DNA from: CAVXSP01 sp963724645
Lineage (GTDB): Bacteria; Acidobacteriota; Vicinamibacteria; Vicinamibacterales; SCN-69-37
Direction: 5' to 3'
Assembly (NCBI GenBank): GCA_963724645.1
Contig: CAVRVJ010000014.1
Span: forward strand, 45,546-109,545
DNA length: 64,000 bases
In this document: in pieces, positions 27,983 to 38,200 of the stretch
Numbering within the stretch: position 1 is the stretch's first letter
How the letters are laid out: each line of letters opens with the position of its first letter
Position numbers and translations under genes: made by a program
Notes under the pieces: model-generated
What the model saw: the letters and a program-made list of their open reading frames with translations, nothing else
Told to the model about the DNA's origin: nothing
Database searches by the model: none

Positions 27983-28627
27983 TCACCTCTTGCGGGTCTT
28001 CTTTGCGCCCGCGGACCGCGCCCGCGCGGGCCTGGCGGCCCTGGCGGCCTTTTTCGCCGCTCGCGTCGCCGTCGCCCCGGCGGGGCGCTTCGCCTTGGTG
28101 GGCCTGGCTTTCGCGGCAGGCTTGACTGTCGTCTTCGCCGCGGGCCTGGCCGAAGGCTTGACCGCCGTCTTTGGGGGACTGACGGTTGCCGGTGCGACTG
28201 ATGCGGCCGAGGGGTCATGAAAGCCGCGCATGAGATCGAAGCCGTCGGCGAGCGAACGATAGGTCCACAGCTCGGCCAGGTGCACATGGTTCGCTTCACA
28301 CAATCGACGCGCGACGTCGTACGCGGTCACCGGGACGTATAAATGGAAGGGCACGCGGGCGCGGGAGAAATGGACCCACTGCGCCATGGCCTCGAGGTTG
28401 TTCACCGACTCGCCGCTCTCGACCTCGACAAGACCGGCGAGCTTCTTGCCATTGGTCAGAACCAGGTCAGGAAAGAACGTCGCCTGTCCGATCTTCACGG
28501 GCGCGACCTGTTCGTCGCCGACATTGGCGGCAACTTCGGACTTCCGCTTGTATTTGTTCACCAGAAAACGGATCAGCCGGTCGTGTTCGAGCTGCTCCCG
28601 GACGGGTCGAACGAAGATGGGCGACAC
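27983..28627 (-). CDS. Putative PD-(D/E)XK-like nuclease domain with a histone-H1-like basic tail
   Basis: A 214-residue protein in two parts. Residues 1-135 are globular. FFPDLVLTNGKKLAGLVEVES has the spacing of a PD...ExE nuclease core, with a preceding helix rich in Lys/Arg. Residues 145-214 are a low-complexity Lys/Ala/Pro/Arg tail (AKTTVKPAAKARPTKAKRPA) like bacterial H1 homologues, which bind DNA non-specifically. The combination suggests a DNA-associated enzyme. The catalytic Lys of the classic motif is replaced, so nuclease activity is a hypothesis. Confidence 0.55.
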   Translation of the reverse strand: MSPIFVRPVREQLEHDRLIRFLVNKYKRKSEVAANVGDEQVAPVKIGQATFFPDLVLTNGKKLAGLVEVESGESVNNLEAMAQWVHFSRARVPFHLYVPVTAYDVARRLCEANHVHLAELWTYRSLADGFDLMRGFHDPSAASVAPATVSPPKTAVKPSARPAAKTTVKPAAKARPTKAKRPAGATATRAAKKAARAARPARARSAGAKKTRKR

Positions 28628-28713
28628 ACGGCCTCCGCGCCATTAGGTCGCCTGCCAGAGATGGCCCAAATGGCCGCTTGGCAGTGGGATAAAGGCACTC
28701 TATCCTAACATCA

Positions 28714-29652
28714 TTGCCGCGCATTACCGGGCACTTGGAACCAATCCGTCCTATTCACATTGTCGGCGTGCCGCTGGATCTTGGCGGCGGGCGGCGGGGT
28801 GTGGACATGGGCCCTTCGGCTGTACGGATTGCGGGCATCGGCGACCGGCTGATGGCGATTGGCAACCCGGTCGTCGATCGCGGCGACCTGGTGACACCTA
28901 TTCCCGAAACCAAGGCTGAGCGCGATCCGCGCAAGAGGTACATTCGGGAAATTGCGAGAGTCTGCCAGCGCCTGTATCAATACGTGTATCAGTCGCTCGA
29001 GGAGAACGCGCTGCCGATCGTCATCGGCGGGGATCATTCGCTGGCGGCGGGATCGGTTGGGGCGTCGGCCGATTATGCCGCCGCGCGCGATCGGGAAATC
29101 GGGCTCCTCTGGATCGATGCGCACGGCGACATGAACACGCCGGCGACGACGACCACGGGCAACGTGCACGGGATGCCCCTGGCGGCCCTGGTGGGGTCAG
29201 AGCCGAGCGAGCTGGCGCGTCTCGGGCAGCGCACGCCCAAAGTGCGAGCGGAGCGCACGGTGCTCATCGGCGCGCGCAATCTCGATCCCCTGGAACGCGA
29301 GCAGATCCGCGACGCCGGGATTCATGTCTTCACGATGAAGGACATCGATCGGCATGGGATCGCGGTGGTCATGAAGCGGGCGCTGGCGCTCGCAGGCAAG
29401 GAGACGCTCGGCGTCCACGTGTCGTTCGATCTCGACGTATGCGATCCGTCCGTCGCGCCAGGCGTCGGCACGCCTGTTAAAGGTGGACTGGACTATCGGG
29501 AGGCGCACATGGCGATGGAAATGGTGGCCGACTCGCGCCGCCTCGTCGCGCTGGATCTCGTTGAAGTGAATCCGATCCTCGACGTGCAGAATCAGACGGC
29601 GATTCTGGCGACCGAACTGGCGCTTTCGGCCGTCGGCCAACGGATTATTTGA
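28714..29652 (+). CDS. Arginase/agmatinase-family ureohydrolase
   Basis: A 312-residue manganese enzyme. GGDHSLAAGS, DAHGDMNTP and SFDLDVCDPSVAPG carry the histidine and aspartates of the binuclear Mn site. GNVHGMPLAAL and the length favour arginase (arginine to ornithine plus urea), with agmatinase as the alternative. The N-terminus has no ATG: a TTG at 28714 or 28735 must be used, neither with a strong ribosome site. Divergent from the 28.6-kb gene and followed 37 bp later by tRNA-Lys. Confidence 0.9.
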   Translation: MPRITGHLEPIRPIHIVGVPLDLGGGRRGVDMGPSAVRIAGIGDRLMAIGNPVVDRGDLVTPIPETKAERDPRKRYIREIARVCQRLYQYVYQSLEENALPIVIGGDHSLAAGSVGASADYAAARDREIGLLWIDAHGDMNTPATTTTGNVHGMPLAALVGSEPSELARLGQRTPKVRAERTVLIGARNLDPLEREQIRDAGIHVFTMKDIDRHGIAVVMKRALALAGKETLGVHVSFDLDVCDPSVAPGVGTPVKGGLDYREAHMAMEMVADSRRLVALDLVEVNPILDVQNQTAILATELALSAVGQRII

Positions 29653-29689
29653 AAGGCGCTGCGAGGTACCAATTAGTGTTTGCGCGTTC

Positions 29690-29764
29690 GGGCCGCTAGC
29701 TCAGTGGTAGAGCACCTGGCTTTTAACCAGAGGGTCGCAGGTTCGATCCCTGCGCGGCCCACCA
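29690..29764 (+). tRNA. tRNA-Lys (anticodon TTT)
   Basis: A complete cloverleaf: a 7-bp acceptor (GGGCCGC with GCGGCCC), a D-arm with AGCTCAGTGGTAGAGC, anticodon loop CTTTTAA with TTT, T-arm GGTTCGATCC, and an encoded ACCA end. Its 3' part from about 29718 recurs at 39868 and 46078, showing that this tRNA is the integration site of two adjacent mobile elements. Confidence 0.97.
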
Positions 29765-29772
29765 ATGTTTTC
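29720..29772 (+). mobile_element. attL-type site of integrative element 1 (tRNA-Lys 3' end)
   Basis: A 53-bp core from the anticodon loop to eight bases past CCA is identical to 39868-39920. It restores the tRNA and overlaps the 3' end of the integrase gene, the usual arrangement for tRNA-targeting tyrosine recombinases. Two tandem GTGAACAATT words at 29804-29823 may be integrase arm sites; a third copy is at 39776-39785 beside the next att site. Confidence 0.85.
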
Positions 29773-30923
29773 AGTGACTTACCGTTCGCGCTCCTGCCGG
29801 TGTGTGAACAATTGTGAACAATTCGCTTCCGACCTTGTCCGCGGCGGCCCGCAGCGAGCCGTCGAGGACCTGTGTGTAGACGTTCAGCGTCGTATCGACG
29901 TTGGCGTGTCCCATGAGCTGCGCGACCACCTTGCCGGGCACGCCCTTGTCGTGTGACCACGACGAGTACGTGCGCCGGAACGTCAGCCACGTAGCTCTCC
30001 GGAGCCTCAGACGCTCGCACGCTGGGAAGATTTCCCGGCGCAGGACGTTGTTCGGCGAGATCGGCAGTCCCGATCGCGTCGAGAACACCAACCGATCCGG
30101 GTCCGGAATCGTGTCGCCCCGCCAATCAGCGATCAGTTGCAGCGCTGTCGCGGACAGCGGGATCTGCCGAGCGCCCGCCTCGGTCTTTGGCGTGCTGAAC
30201 ATCCCGTCATAGACAGACTCTCGTACGGTGAGCATCCGTGCTTGGCCATCAATATCCTTCCAACGCAGCGCGAACAACTCGCCACGCCGAAGGCCGGACA
30301 GCACGGCCAACCCCACCATGGTCTTGGCCAGCAACGGCAAGGTTCCCAGCAAGCGCTGTCGCTTGATCCGTGGTCAACGCCCACTTGGGCCGCACCGTTC
30401 GCAACATGGGCAGATCGACGCCGCGGGCAGGATTGTCCTGGAGATGTCCCCACTTCACGCCCGTGCGAAGGACCGCGCTCAGCACATCGTGAATGTGATC
30501 GATGGACTTGGGCGCGTACTCTTCCCGCGTGAGATGGGCGACGTAGGCCTGGATCTCCTGCCGCGTGATGGCGCACAGCGGTATCTCGCCGAAGCGCGGC
30601 AACAAGTGCTTCTTCAACATGAAGCGCCGATGTTTCTGCGTCGAATGCTTGTACATGGGCAACACCGACGCTTGCCACTCCTCTGCCAGTGTGCGGAACG
30701 TCACCCGCGATCGTGCCGGTCGTCTACTTCCAGATGTTGCGGCGACTTTCTGCGCGAGGACGTTGGCCGCCTCGTGCCGAGTCACATCCCCGAGCGCCTC
30801 GTAGCGCAACACCCGCCTGGTCGTGCCGTCGGGCGCCATCTCGAGCTCCCGCCAGCGGATCGCCCACCCCCTTCCTCTCCTGAACAGAGATCCGCTTCCG
30901 TATTGACGCTTTCTTCGAGCCAT
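29771..30923 (-). CDS. Site-specific tyrosine integrase of element 1, one frameshift
   Basis: About 384 residues from two frames joined at about 30350. The N-terminal part (ATG 30923, MARRKRQYGSGSLFRR) holds the arm- and core-binding SAM-like domain (VTFRTLAEEWQASVL). The C-terminal catalytic domain has the first Arg in SGLRRGELFAL, LTFRRTYSSW in place of HxLR, and LMGHANVDTTLNVYTQ with the His/Tyr end. The histidine of the HxxR box is replaced, a tolerated variation. A one-base insertion (GCTT|G|CTGGG) explains the break. It reads toward the tRNA att site. Confidence 0.87.
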
Positions 30924-31000
30924 ACGAGGACCATTCCCTTCCCTCGTTGGCTCTTCGGGGTTCAGCTTCGCCCCGATTCTAGCGCGTGATCGGGAACGGA

Positions 31001-31279
31001 TCACATCGCTCGACATTTCCTGTCGAGGAACGCCCGCACGGCGCTGGCTTCGAACCGGACGTACTTGCCAATCTTGATGTGCGGCAGTCGTTCGGCACGC
31101 GGTGTGCCGCGGCCGCGCGTGTGTTCGTACACCCAACTCTTGCTCACCTTCAACAGGGCGGCGACATCGTCGACGGTGAGGAGTCCGTCCAAGGCGGGGG
31201 CATCGCCAAGTCTGGCCGACGCATCCTGACGACGCGTGAATGCCGGCACCGTCTGTGGTTGGAACTTAGTCTCAGGCAT
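31001..31279 (-). CDS. Excisionase-type helix-turn-helix protein
   Basis: A 92-residue protein with a MerR/Xis-like winged-helix: LLTVDDVAALLKVSKSWVYEHTR is the recognition unit, IKIGKYVRFEASAVRAFLD the wing and end helix. GGAGG lies five bases before ATG 31279. It is 77 bp upstream of the integrase start on the same strand, the standard xis-int order, so it probably controls excision of element 1. Confidence 0.85.
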   Translation of the reverse strand: MPETKFQPQTVPAFTRRQDASARLGDAPALDGLLTVDDVAALLKVSKSWVYEHTRGRGTPRAERLPHIKIGKYVRFEASAVRAFLDRKCRAM

Positions 31280-31841
31280 CTGCACCTCCGTCAACGAAGC
31301 TGACCGCGGGTAAGGCCCACCGTCGGTCCCAGGACGAGTCACGTCGCGCTCATCCTGGCTCGCTCCGCAATTGCGCGCCTTTCCGGCGCGCGGAAGCCGG
31401 GTCAAGGTCGCGCCGGCGGCGAGCGAGAGCGAGCGGGACCTTGACGCGGCTGAGCACGCCGGCATGCTCTCGGCAGGAGCGAGCCTCAGGCGCGATCCGT
31501 CGCAATCGATAGGTTGCATGTGTCTTCGAGACCGTCACGGTTCGTGACTCGTTGCGATCTCAGTCGCAGCCCCAACGACGCACTGGCGGCGACACGACCT
31601 GGGCACAGGGGAGAGCGACCCCCGATCCGGCGAAGCCGGGTGTCTGGGGGTCGCTCTCCCCTGTGCCCAGGTTTTCGGCGCGGCAACGGGCGGCACCGAA
31701 CGCCGCCCACGTGCGTGGCGCGCCCCGGTGTTTTGTCTCGGCATTTTGCGCATTTCCGAGCCTCGTGTGGGCCACTCGCGACCGCGGACGCCCGCCGCAC
31801 GTGTAGCCACCGACCCGCCACCGTGTTCGGACGGTGGCGCC
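31280..31841. other. Intergenic region of element 1 containing a large inverted repeat
   Basis: No supported gene in about 560 bp. The main feature is the perfect 27-bp inverted repeat at 31597-31672, described separately. The 31310-31500 stretch is GC-rich with Arg-rich spurious frames. This is also where promoters for the leftward xis-int pair should lie. Confidence 0.45.
31597..31672. repeat. Perfect 27-bp inverted repeat with internal GAA-loop hairpin
   Basis: The left arm 31597-31623 (beginning ACCTGGGCACAGGGGAG) is an exact reverse complement of the right arm 31646-31672. The 22-base centre contains CCGGCGAAGCCGG, a second hairpin with a GAA loop. It lies between the xis gene and the leftward winged-helix genes. 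It could be a strong terminator, a cruciform recognised by the mobilisation proteins (oriT-like), or a palindromic repeat. No T-run follows, arguing against simple intrinsic termination. Confidence 0.8.
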
Positions 31842-32858
31842 TCAGCTCACGCCCGCGCGCGTGCCAAAGCGGTCGTAGGAGCGCGGCAACTGATCGGTGA
31901 CGAGCGCGCCATGGCCCGCACGGATGGCCGCGATGAAGCCAGCCGCACCGCGATCGGGCAGCGCCGCGTCGCCCGCGACTTTCCAGTGCTGGAATAACCG
32001 CTCGAACTCGTTGGCGTCGAATCTCCGCCGGAGATCGTGGAAACGTTGAATGTCCTCGAGGCTCGTTCGAGCGAGGTCATTCCGCTCGATTCGGTCGAGC
32101 GTCTGATAGTAGGTCCGGAGCGCGTCACATTCTTCCGCTGGGCGGGGCCGCGCCACCTGTCGCAGGACCCGCTGCAGGGCCGGCTCGCAGGCGGGCAGCC
32201 CGGGGATGTGACGAGGCGCGATGGCGATGACCCGCCACTGGGGAAGATGGCTCAGCAGTCGGACATGGTCGTTCAGGAAGGCCTCGAAGGCCTCGCCCGA
32301 CGTCTCGGTCACGAGCCAGACGAAGGAGACGGCCGACGAGTTCCGACCGATGAAGATGGGGAGCTTCTGAACGAAGTAGCGAACCGTGGGAGGCGTATCC
32401 CGACGAGGTGCCACGTAGACGCGTTGAGGTAGGTCGAGCAGGGGCACCCCGAAGCGACCAGTGAAGAGCGCGACCTTGTCGTCCTCGGTGGCGTACCACC
32501 CGACGTCTGGCTGCCCGAGGACATAGTCGAGGAGCATGAGCTTCCGGGCGATCAGCGCCGCGCTGGCACTCCGCCGATTGCGGTTGTCGGCCTGGCCGAT
32601 CGCGTCATAGATGGCGGAGGCCTGCAGATGGTAGACGTGCCCGCGATCGCGCCGGAAATCGACCCGCGTCGCCAGTTTTCGGACCACGAGCCGGTCCAGG
32701 AAGTCGCGCACGCCGGCGCCGTAGGTGAGGCCGGCGAACGTCATGTACTGGCGGCGCAGACAGAAGCCGCTGTGGAGCGCGACGGTCACCAGAAATCGGG
32801 TTTGCCGCTCGCTGAACCCGAGCAGCGCGAGGGCGCGCACGCGGTCGTCGAAGGTCAT
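31842..32858 (-). CDS. Winged-helix protein of element 1, mobilisation/replication-type
   Basis: A 338-residue protein. The N-terminus (about 5-75) is a winged helix: LALLGFSERQTRFLVTVALHSG, then FAGLTYGAGVRDFLDRLVVRKLATRVDFRRDRGHVYHL, in part. The middle is hydrophobic and basic (RYFVQKLPIFIG). The upstream gene's stop overlaps its start by 4 nt (ATGA), so they form an operon. Paired wHTH proteins of this size often accompany relaxases on integrative elements (replication-relaxation-like), a family link from memory that needs an HMM test. Confidence 0.6.
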   Translation of the reverse strand: MTFDDRVRALALLGFSERQTRFLVTVALHSGFCLRRQYMTFAGLTYGAGVRDFLDRLVVRKLATRVDFRRDRGHVYHLQASAIYDAIGQADNRNRRSASAALIARKLMLLDYVLGQPDVGWYATEDDKVALFTGRFGVPLLDLPQRVYVAPRRDTPPTVRYFVQKLPIFIGRNSSAVSFVWLVTETSGEAFEAFLNDHVRLLSHLPQWRVIAIAPRHIPGLPACEPALQRVLRQVARPRPAEECDALRTYYQTLDRIERNDLARTSLEDIQRFHDLRRRFDANEFERLFQHWKVAGDAALPDRGAAGFIAAIRAGHGALVTDQLPRSYDRFGTRAGVS

Positions 32859-33712
32859 GACAGTCGGGTCAGATGGCGGGGATCGAACGGCGTGCCGCCC
32901 GCTCGAGCACGCCCTCCGCCGACGCGGTAGCAGGTGAACCCGGCGCGGCTCTTGCCGCTGATCTGGCCGCGCGAGTAGTGCTCGGTCACGATCTCGACAT
33001 CCCGGTGCTCGAGCCGACCGTCTGCTGTGTCGTACTCGATCCGAAGGTCGGGCAGCTCGAGATGGTCGCGCACGACATGCAGGTCATGCGCGTCGGCGAA
33101 GGTCCGCCGGTCGGACTCGAGGGTGGCCTCCTCGGGCCGATCGTCGCGATTCAGAAAGCGCTGGTAGTCGCGCTTCAGTTCGTCGTCGAGGACGACGCGC
33201 GTGACGCGGCCGCCCTCGGCGTCGAGGCGATCGTGCTCTTCCTTGAAGGCTCGGTACACCTGTGCGTCATGCGCCAGCTCGCGCGGCTTGACGACGCCCG
33301 CGTAGAAGGCCTGCTCGGGACCGTTGGCCCCCGGATCCCGGTGGGCGTCCAGCAGGTCCTTCCCGTCGGGCGTGAGCGACACGATGTGCTGTGAGCCGGC
33401 GGTATCGGTCACGGTCTCGCGCGTGATGAGGCCTTCATCGCTCAAGTGCCTGAGGTCGGCGTCACTGATAGGGCGTTCGTTGGCCACCAAGTCGTCGATG
33501 GGCACGACGCGGAACGCGCCAATCGTGGCCAAGGCGCGAGTCTCGTTCTCGTTCAAGAGGTGATCGCGCTCGCGGCCCTCGATGCGCTCACGCGTCTCGC
33601 CGCGCGGCAGGTCGAGATGCCGGCCGAACAGGTCCCTGTCCGCTGAGTGGCGGTTGGAATGAACCTCCTGTCGTGCGCTCGACTTCGCGCGCAGGGCGTT
33701 CGTCCCGGACAT
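32855..33712 (-). CDS. Replication-relaxation-like winged-helix protein of element 1
   Basis: A 285-residue protein. Residues about 45-130 form a winged helix (LLNENETRALATIGAFRVV, ISDADLRHLSDEGLITRETV). A charged helical middle and a C-terminal alpha/beta module with DLRIEYDTADGRLEHRDVEI and FTCYRVGGGRAR follow; the latter resembles a degenerate nuclease-like sheet. ATG 33712 is chosen because the longer frame to 33820 has no ribosome site or conservation-like features. It is translationally coupled to the downstream partner. A role in mobilisation or element control is inferred from position. Confidence 0.6.
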   Translation of the reverse strand: MSGTNALRAKSSARQEVHSNRHSADRDLFGRHLDLPRGETRERIEGRERDHLLNENETRALATIGAFRVVPIDDLVANERPISDADLRHLSDEGLITRETVTDTAGSQHIVSLTPDGKDLLDAHRDPGANGPEQAFYAGVVKPRELAHDAQVYRAFKEEHDRLDAEGGRVTRVVLDDELKRDYQRFLNRDDRPEEATLESDRRTFADAHDLHVVRDHLELPDLRIEYDTADGRLEHRDVEIVTEHYSRGQISGKSRAGFTCYRVGGGRARAGGTPFDPRHLTRLS

Positions 33713-34353
33713 CGTCGCGGAAGTCTCTGGACATGTAGGACAAAACTGAGCGACCTTGCGGGGCCCAATCGGGGACTGGACTGCGGAGGCAAGAGGGCCC
33801 TCTGTACGTTTGAACGCCAATTTGCAGAGAAACCTTACAGATGGAGGCCGAGTTGCCGAACAGATGACTACGTGCCCCGGCCATCGCCGTTCGATTGGAG
33901 TACGGTCCTCGACAGCGTCAAACTCCCGCTGTGCTCGGCGGCTTCGCCGCTCTTGACGCCGCCTCTACCGCCGTGCGTTGGATGTGGGCTTTATTCAAGA
34001 GACATAGGTCTGCCAGGCTACTCACGCGACAGCCGTCGACCACGAACGGCCGGGGCGGTGCCGGAGCATCGGTCGCGTAGATTGGCCGACTTGTGCGACT
34101 GGCCTCGATTCAAACGCCACAGCGAGTCGGCCGCGGCCGCCGCAAACGCCAGCCGCTTTGTTCAAGCGGCTCAATCTTCAGTGAACCGGCGACGGCACAT
34201 CCAGGAACACGACCGCGCGGAGAGACTGCAAGTGGCGCATCTAGAAGGCGGCCGAATGTTTCGCGGACGGCAGGGTCGTGGCCTGCCACGGAATTTCGGG
34301 AAGGCTTCGCGCTGAAACCAAATGGGGCGTGGCATAATTTCCGGGGCGACCGG
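33713..34353. other. Intergenic region before the HprK-PqqD-NTase module
   Basis: About 640 bp without a supported gene; long frames here are Arg/Ser-rich. Near the right edge TGGCATAAT (about 34331-34339) resembles an extended -10 promoter whose start would be about 10 bp before ATG 34354; no good -35 is visible. It separates the leftward mobilisation genes from the rightward cargo operon. Confidence 0.4.
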
Positions 34354-35203
34354 ATGTTCGAGCGTCAGTTCGTAGCGTACGGTGTGCGGATTGGACTCCG
34401 CGTCGACTGTCGGGCGCTCCTCGACACGCTCGAACAGGATCCGAATGGGATGCTGCCGTTCGGCTGGCGCGCCGTTGAAGACCACGAGTCTGATGCTTCC
34501 GTGTCCGTCCGCTACGAGCTTCGTCAGCGCTGTATCGGATGGAGAGTCGCCGTCATACCGTTTGTATGCCGGAACGAAACTGCTCGCGGACGTGCGCGCG
34601 TTGACGGACGCAGGGCGGGCGCTGGCAGCACACGCGGAGCTCTTCGTCGCGGAGCGGGCGCCGGACCACCTCTTTATACATGCTGGCGTTGTCGGTTGGG
34701 AAGGCCGCGCCATTGTCATGCCCGGCGCCAGCTTCGCCGGCAAGACGACGCTCGTGCAGGCATGGCTCGAGGCGGGTGCGACGTACTACTCCGATGAATT
34801 CGCGGTTCTCGACCGCGCCGGAAGAGTTCATCCATTCGCTCGTCCGCTGGCGATCCGGGACGGCTCGACCGCGTTGACTCGCCGCGTGCCGGTCGCGGCC
34901 CTGGGCGCTGAGACTGGGACGACGCCCCTGCCCCTGGGACTTGTCCTTGTGACTTCGTACCGGGCCGGCGCTCGCTGGCGACCGGGCCGCTTGACCGCGG
35001 CGCCGACGCTGCTCGCGCTGATGCGCCACACCGTCGCCGCTCGCGGGAACCCGGAGCACTCGATGCCCATTCTGAAGCAGGCGGTCAGCGGTGGCATTGC
35101 GTTCGCCGGTCTCCGCGGCGAAGCTCGCCCGTTCGTTTCTGCAGTTCTCAGGCACGTGCGAACGCCAATGCCGTCCGCCCTGGCACGACGAGGAGCGATC
35201 TGA
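34354..35203 (+). CDS. HPr-kinase-related (HprK-like) P-loop kinase, one frameshift
   Basis: About 283 residues across two frames joined near 34530. The first part (ATG 34354, MFERQFVAYGVRIGLRVDC) is the N-terminal domain. The second has HLFIHAGVVGWEGRAIVMPG, the P-loop GASFAGKTTLV and DEFAVLD, as in HprK C-terminal domains. Homologues in peptide and polysaccharide clusters phosphorylate protein or peptide Ser residues rather than HPr. The stop overlaps the ATG of the PqqD-fusion gene (TGATG), so the two are translationally coupled. Target unknown; the coupled PqqD partner suggests a peptide substrate. Confidence 0.8.
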
Positions 35204-38200
35204 TGTATCCGCGACAGTCTTCCACGACACACACGGAGCAACTGGGCGACGAAGCGTCGGTCTACGATTGGGCGCGCGCGCAGGTGCACGCCCTCAACCC
35301 GACCGCGGCGCGCGTGTGGCGGCACTGTGACGGGGCCACGAGCCTTGACGCGATCGCGGCGGCCTTGCGCGTGGAGCTGGGGATCCCCGAGGCCGAGGCG
35401 GTCGTCGACCTGACACTCACGCACCTCGCGCGCGTGCACCTGCTGGAGCGGCCGGTCGAGTCGCGCGGCGATCGACCGGCGACGACGCGGCGGTGGCTGC
35501 TCGGTCGCGGCGTGGCCGCGGCGATGCTGCCGGCGATCTACTCGATCGTGGCGCCGTCGCCCGTAGAAGCGCAGTCGCCGGCGCCGGGCGCGCCGACGCT
35601 GACGAGCCTCTCGCCGAATCAAGGCATCCGGGGCACTACAGTCGCGGTCACGCTGACGGGCACCAATTTCGTCGCCGGCGGCACGACGGTGACCGTGAGC
35701 GGGACGGGCATCACCGTCACGGGCGTCACGGTGGGCAGCAATACCTTGCTCACCGCCAACTTCGTGCTCGATCCGGCCGCAGCCGTTGGCCCCCGCACGG
35801 TGACGGTCACGACCGCCGTCGGGACCAGCGGACGCGCAAACCTTCACGATCAACCTGTCGGCGCCGGGGGCGCCGACGCTGACGAGCGTCTCGCCCAATC
35901 AAGGCACCCAGGGCACCACGGTGGCGGTCACGCTGACGGGCACGAACTTCGTCGCCAGCGCGCCGTTCGGCGGCGTGGTGGTGAATCTCACGACGGTGAA
36001 CCTCAGCGGTAGCGGCGTGACGGTCACCAACGTCGTCGTGGGCAGCAGCACGTCGCTGACCGCCAACTTCGTGATCGATCCGGCGGCAGCGGCCGGGGCC
36101 CGCACGGTGACGGTCACGACGGCCGCCGGGACGAGCGGCGCGCAAACCTTCACGATCAATCTGCCGGCGCCGGGCGCGCCGACGCTGACGAGCGTCGCGC
36201 CGACTCAGGGACGTCCGGGGCAGCACGGTGGCGGTCATCCTGACGGGCACCAATTTCGTCGCCGGCGCCACGACGGTGAACGTCAGTGGTGGCGGCGTGA
36301 CGGTCAACAGCGTCGTCGTGGGCAGCAGTACGTCGCTGACCGCCAACCTGGTGCTCGACCGGCGGCAGCGGCCGGGGCCCGCACGGTGACGGTCACGACG
36401 GCGGGCGGGACGAGCGGCGCGCAACCCTTCACGATCACCCTGCCCGACGCCGGGCGCGCCGACGCTGACGAGCGTCGCGCCGAATCAAGGCACCCGGGGC
36501 ACCACGGTGGCGGTCACGCTGACGGGCACGAACTTCATCGTCGGCGCCACGACGGTGACGGTCGGCGGAAGCGGCGTGACGGTCGCCAACGTCACCGTGG
36601 GCAGCGGCACGTCGCTGACCGCCAACTTCGTGATCGATCCGACGGCCGCGGATGGTTTCCGCACGGTCACGGTCACGACGGCCGCCGGGACCAGCGGCGC
36701 GCGGATCTTCACGATCACTCTGGCGGCGCCGGGCGTGCCGACGCTGACCAGCGTCACGCCGAATCAAGGCATCCGTGGCACGACGGTGGCGGTCACGCTG
36801 ACGGGCACCAACTTCGTCGTCGGCGCCACGACGGTGGCCGTCGGCGGGGGCGGCGTGACGGTCACCAATGTCGCCGTGAGCAGCGGGACGTCGCTCACCG
36901 CCAACTTCGTGCTCGATCCGGCCGCGGCGGATGGTCCCCGCTCGGTCACGGTCACGACGGCCGCCGGGACCAGCGGCGCGCAAACCTTCACGATCGATCT
37001 GCCGCCGCCGCCGGGCACGCCGACACTGACGAGCGTCTCGCCGAATCAAGGCATGCGGGGCACCACGGTGGCGGTCACGCTGACGGGCACCAACTTCGTC
37101 GTCGGCGCCACGACGGTGAACGTCGCGGTGGCGGCGTGACGGTCACCAACGTCATCGTGAGCAGCAGTACGTCGCTGACCGCCAACTTCGTGCTCGATCC
37201 GGCGGCGGCTGAAGGTCCCCGCACTGGTGACGGTCACAACCGCCGGCGGGACCAGCGGCCCGCAGGCCTTCACCATCAATCTGCCGCGTGCCGACGCTGA
37301 CGGGCGTCTCGCCGAATCAAGGCATCCAGGGCACCACGGTGGCGGTCACGCTGACGGGCACCAATTTCGTCGTCGGCGCGACGACGGTGGCCGTCGGCGG
37401 TGGCGGCGTGACGGTCACCAACGTCGTGGTGGGCAGCGGGACATCGCTCACGGCGGGCTTCGTGCTCGATCCGACTGCAGCTGCTGGCGCCCGCCCGGTG
37501 ACGGTCACGACAGGCGGCGGGACGAGCGGCGCGCAAACCTTCACGATCAATCTGCCGCCGGCGCCGACGTTGACGAACGTCTCGCCGAATGAGGGCGTCC
37601 TGGGCAGCACGGTGGCGGTCACGCTGATCGGCACCAATTTCGTCGTCGGCGCCACGACGGTGGGCGTCTTCGGTGGCGGCGTGACGGTCACCAACGTCGT
37701 CGTGGGCAGCAGCACCTCGCTGACGGCCAACTTGGTGCTCGATCCGGCCGCCACGGCAGGTCCCCGCACGGTGACGGTCACGACGGCCGGCGGGACCAGC
37801 GGCGCGCAAACCGTTCACGATCAGTCTGCCGCGTTCCGGTTCCCAGGACGTTTACCTATACGGGCAGTCCGGAGACCTTTAGGGTACCGGCCGGCGTCGG
37901 CAGCATCACGATTCAGGCTGCAGGCGCGGCAGGGCGGCCACGGCCCGCGCCCCGGCGGTGACGGGGGGCTGGGCGGCCAGATCACGGCGACGGTGTCCGT
38001 CACGCCGGGCGCTTTGCTCACGGTGCGCGTCGGTGGCAGCGGGGGAACTGGGGTAAACGATGTTTTGACGGCCGGCGCCTTCAACGGAGGCGGCGGAAGC
38101 GCGGGAGACGGGGGCGGGGGCGGTGGGGCCTCGAGCGTGCATGATGGCGCCACCCCGCTGGTGATCGCAGCGGCGGCGGCGGGGGCGGCGGCAATGGCAT

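Noticed and set aside
35581..37830. Regularly spaced repeats that could be taken for a CRISPR array
   Set aside because: Units are about 280 bp, coding throughout, and translate to IPT/TIG beta-sandwich repeats. There are no short repeat-spacer units and no cas genes.
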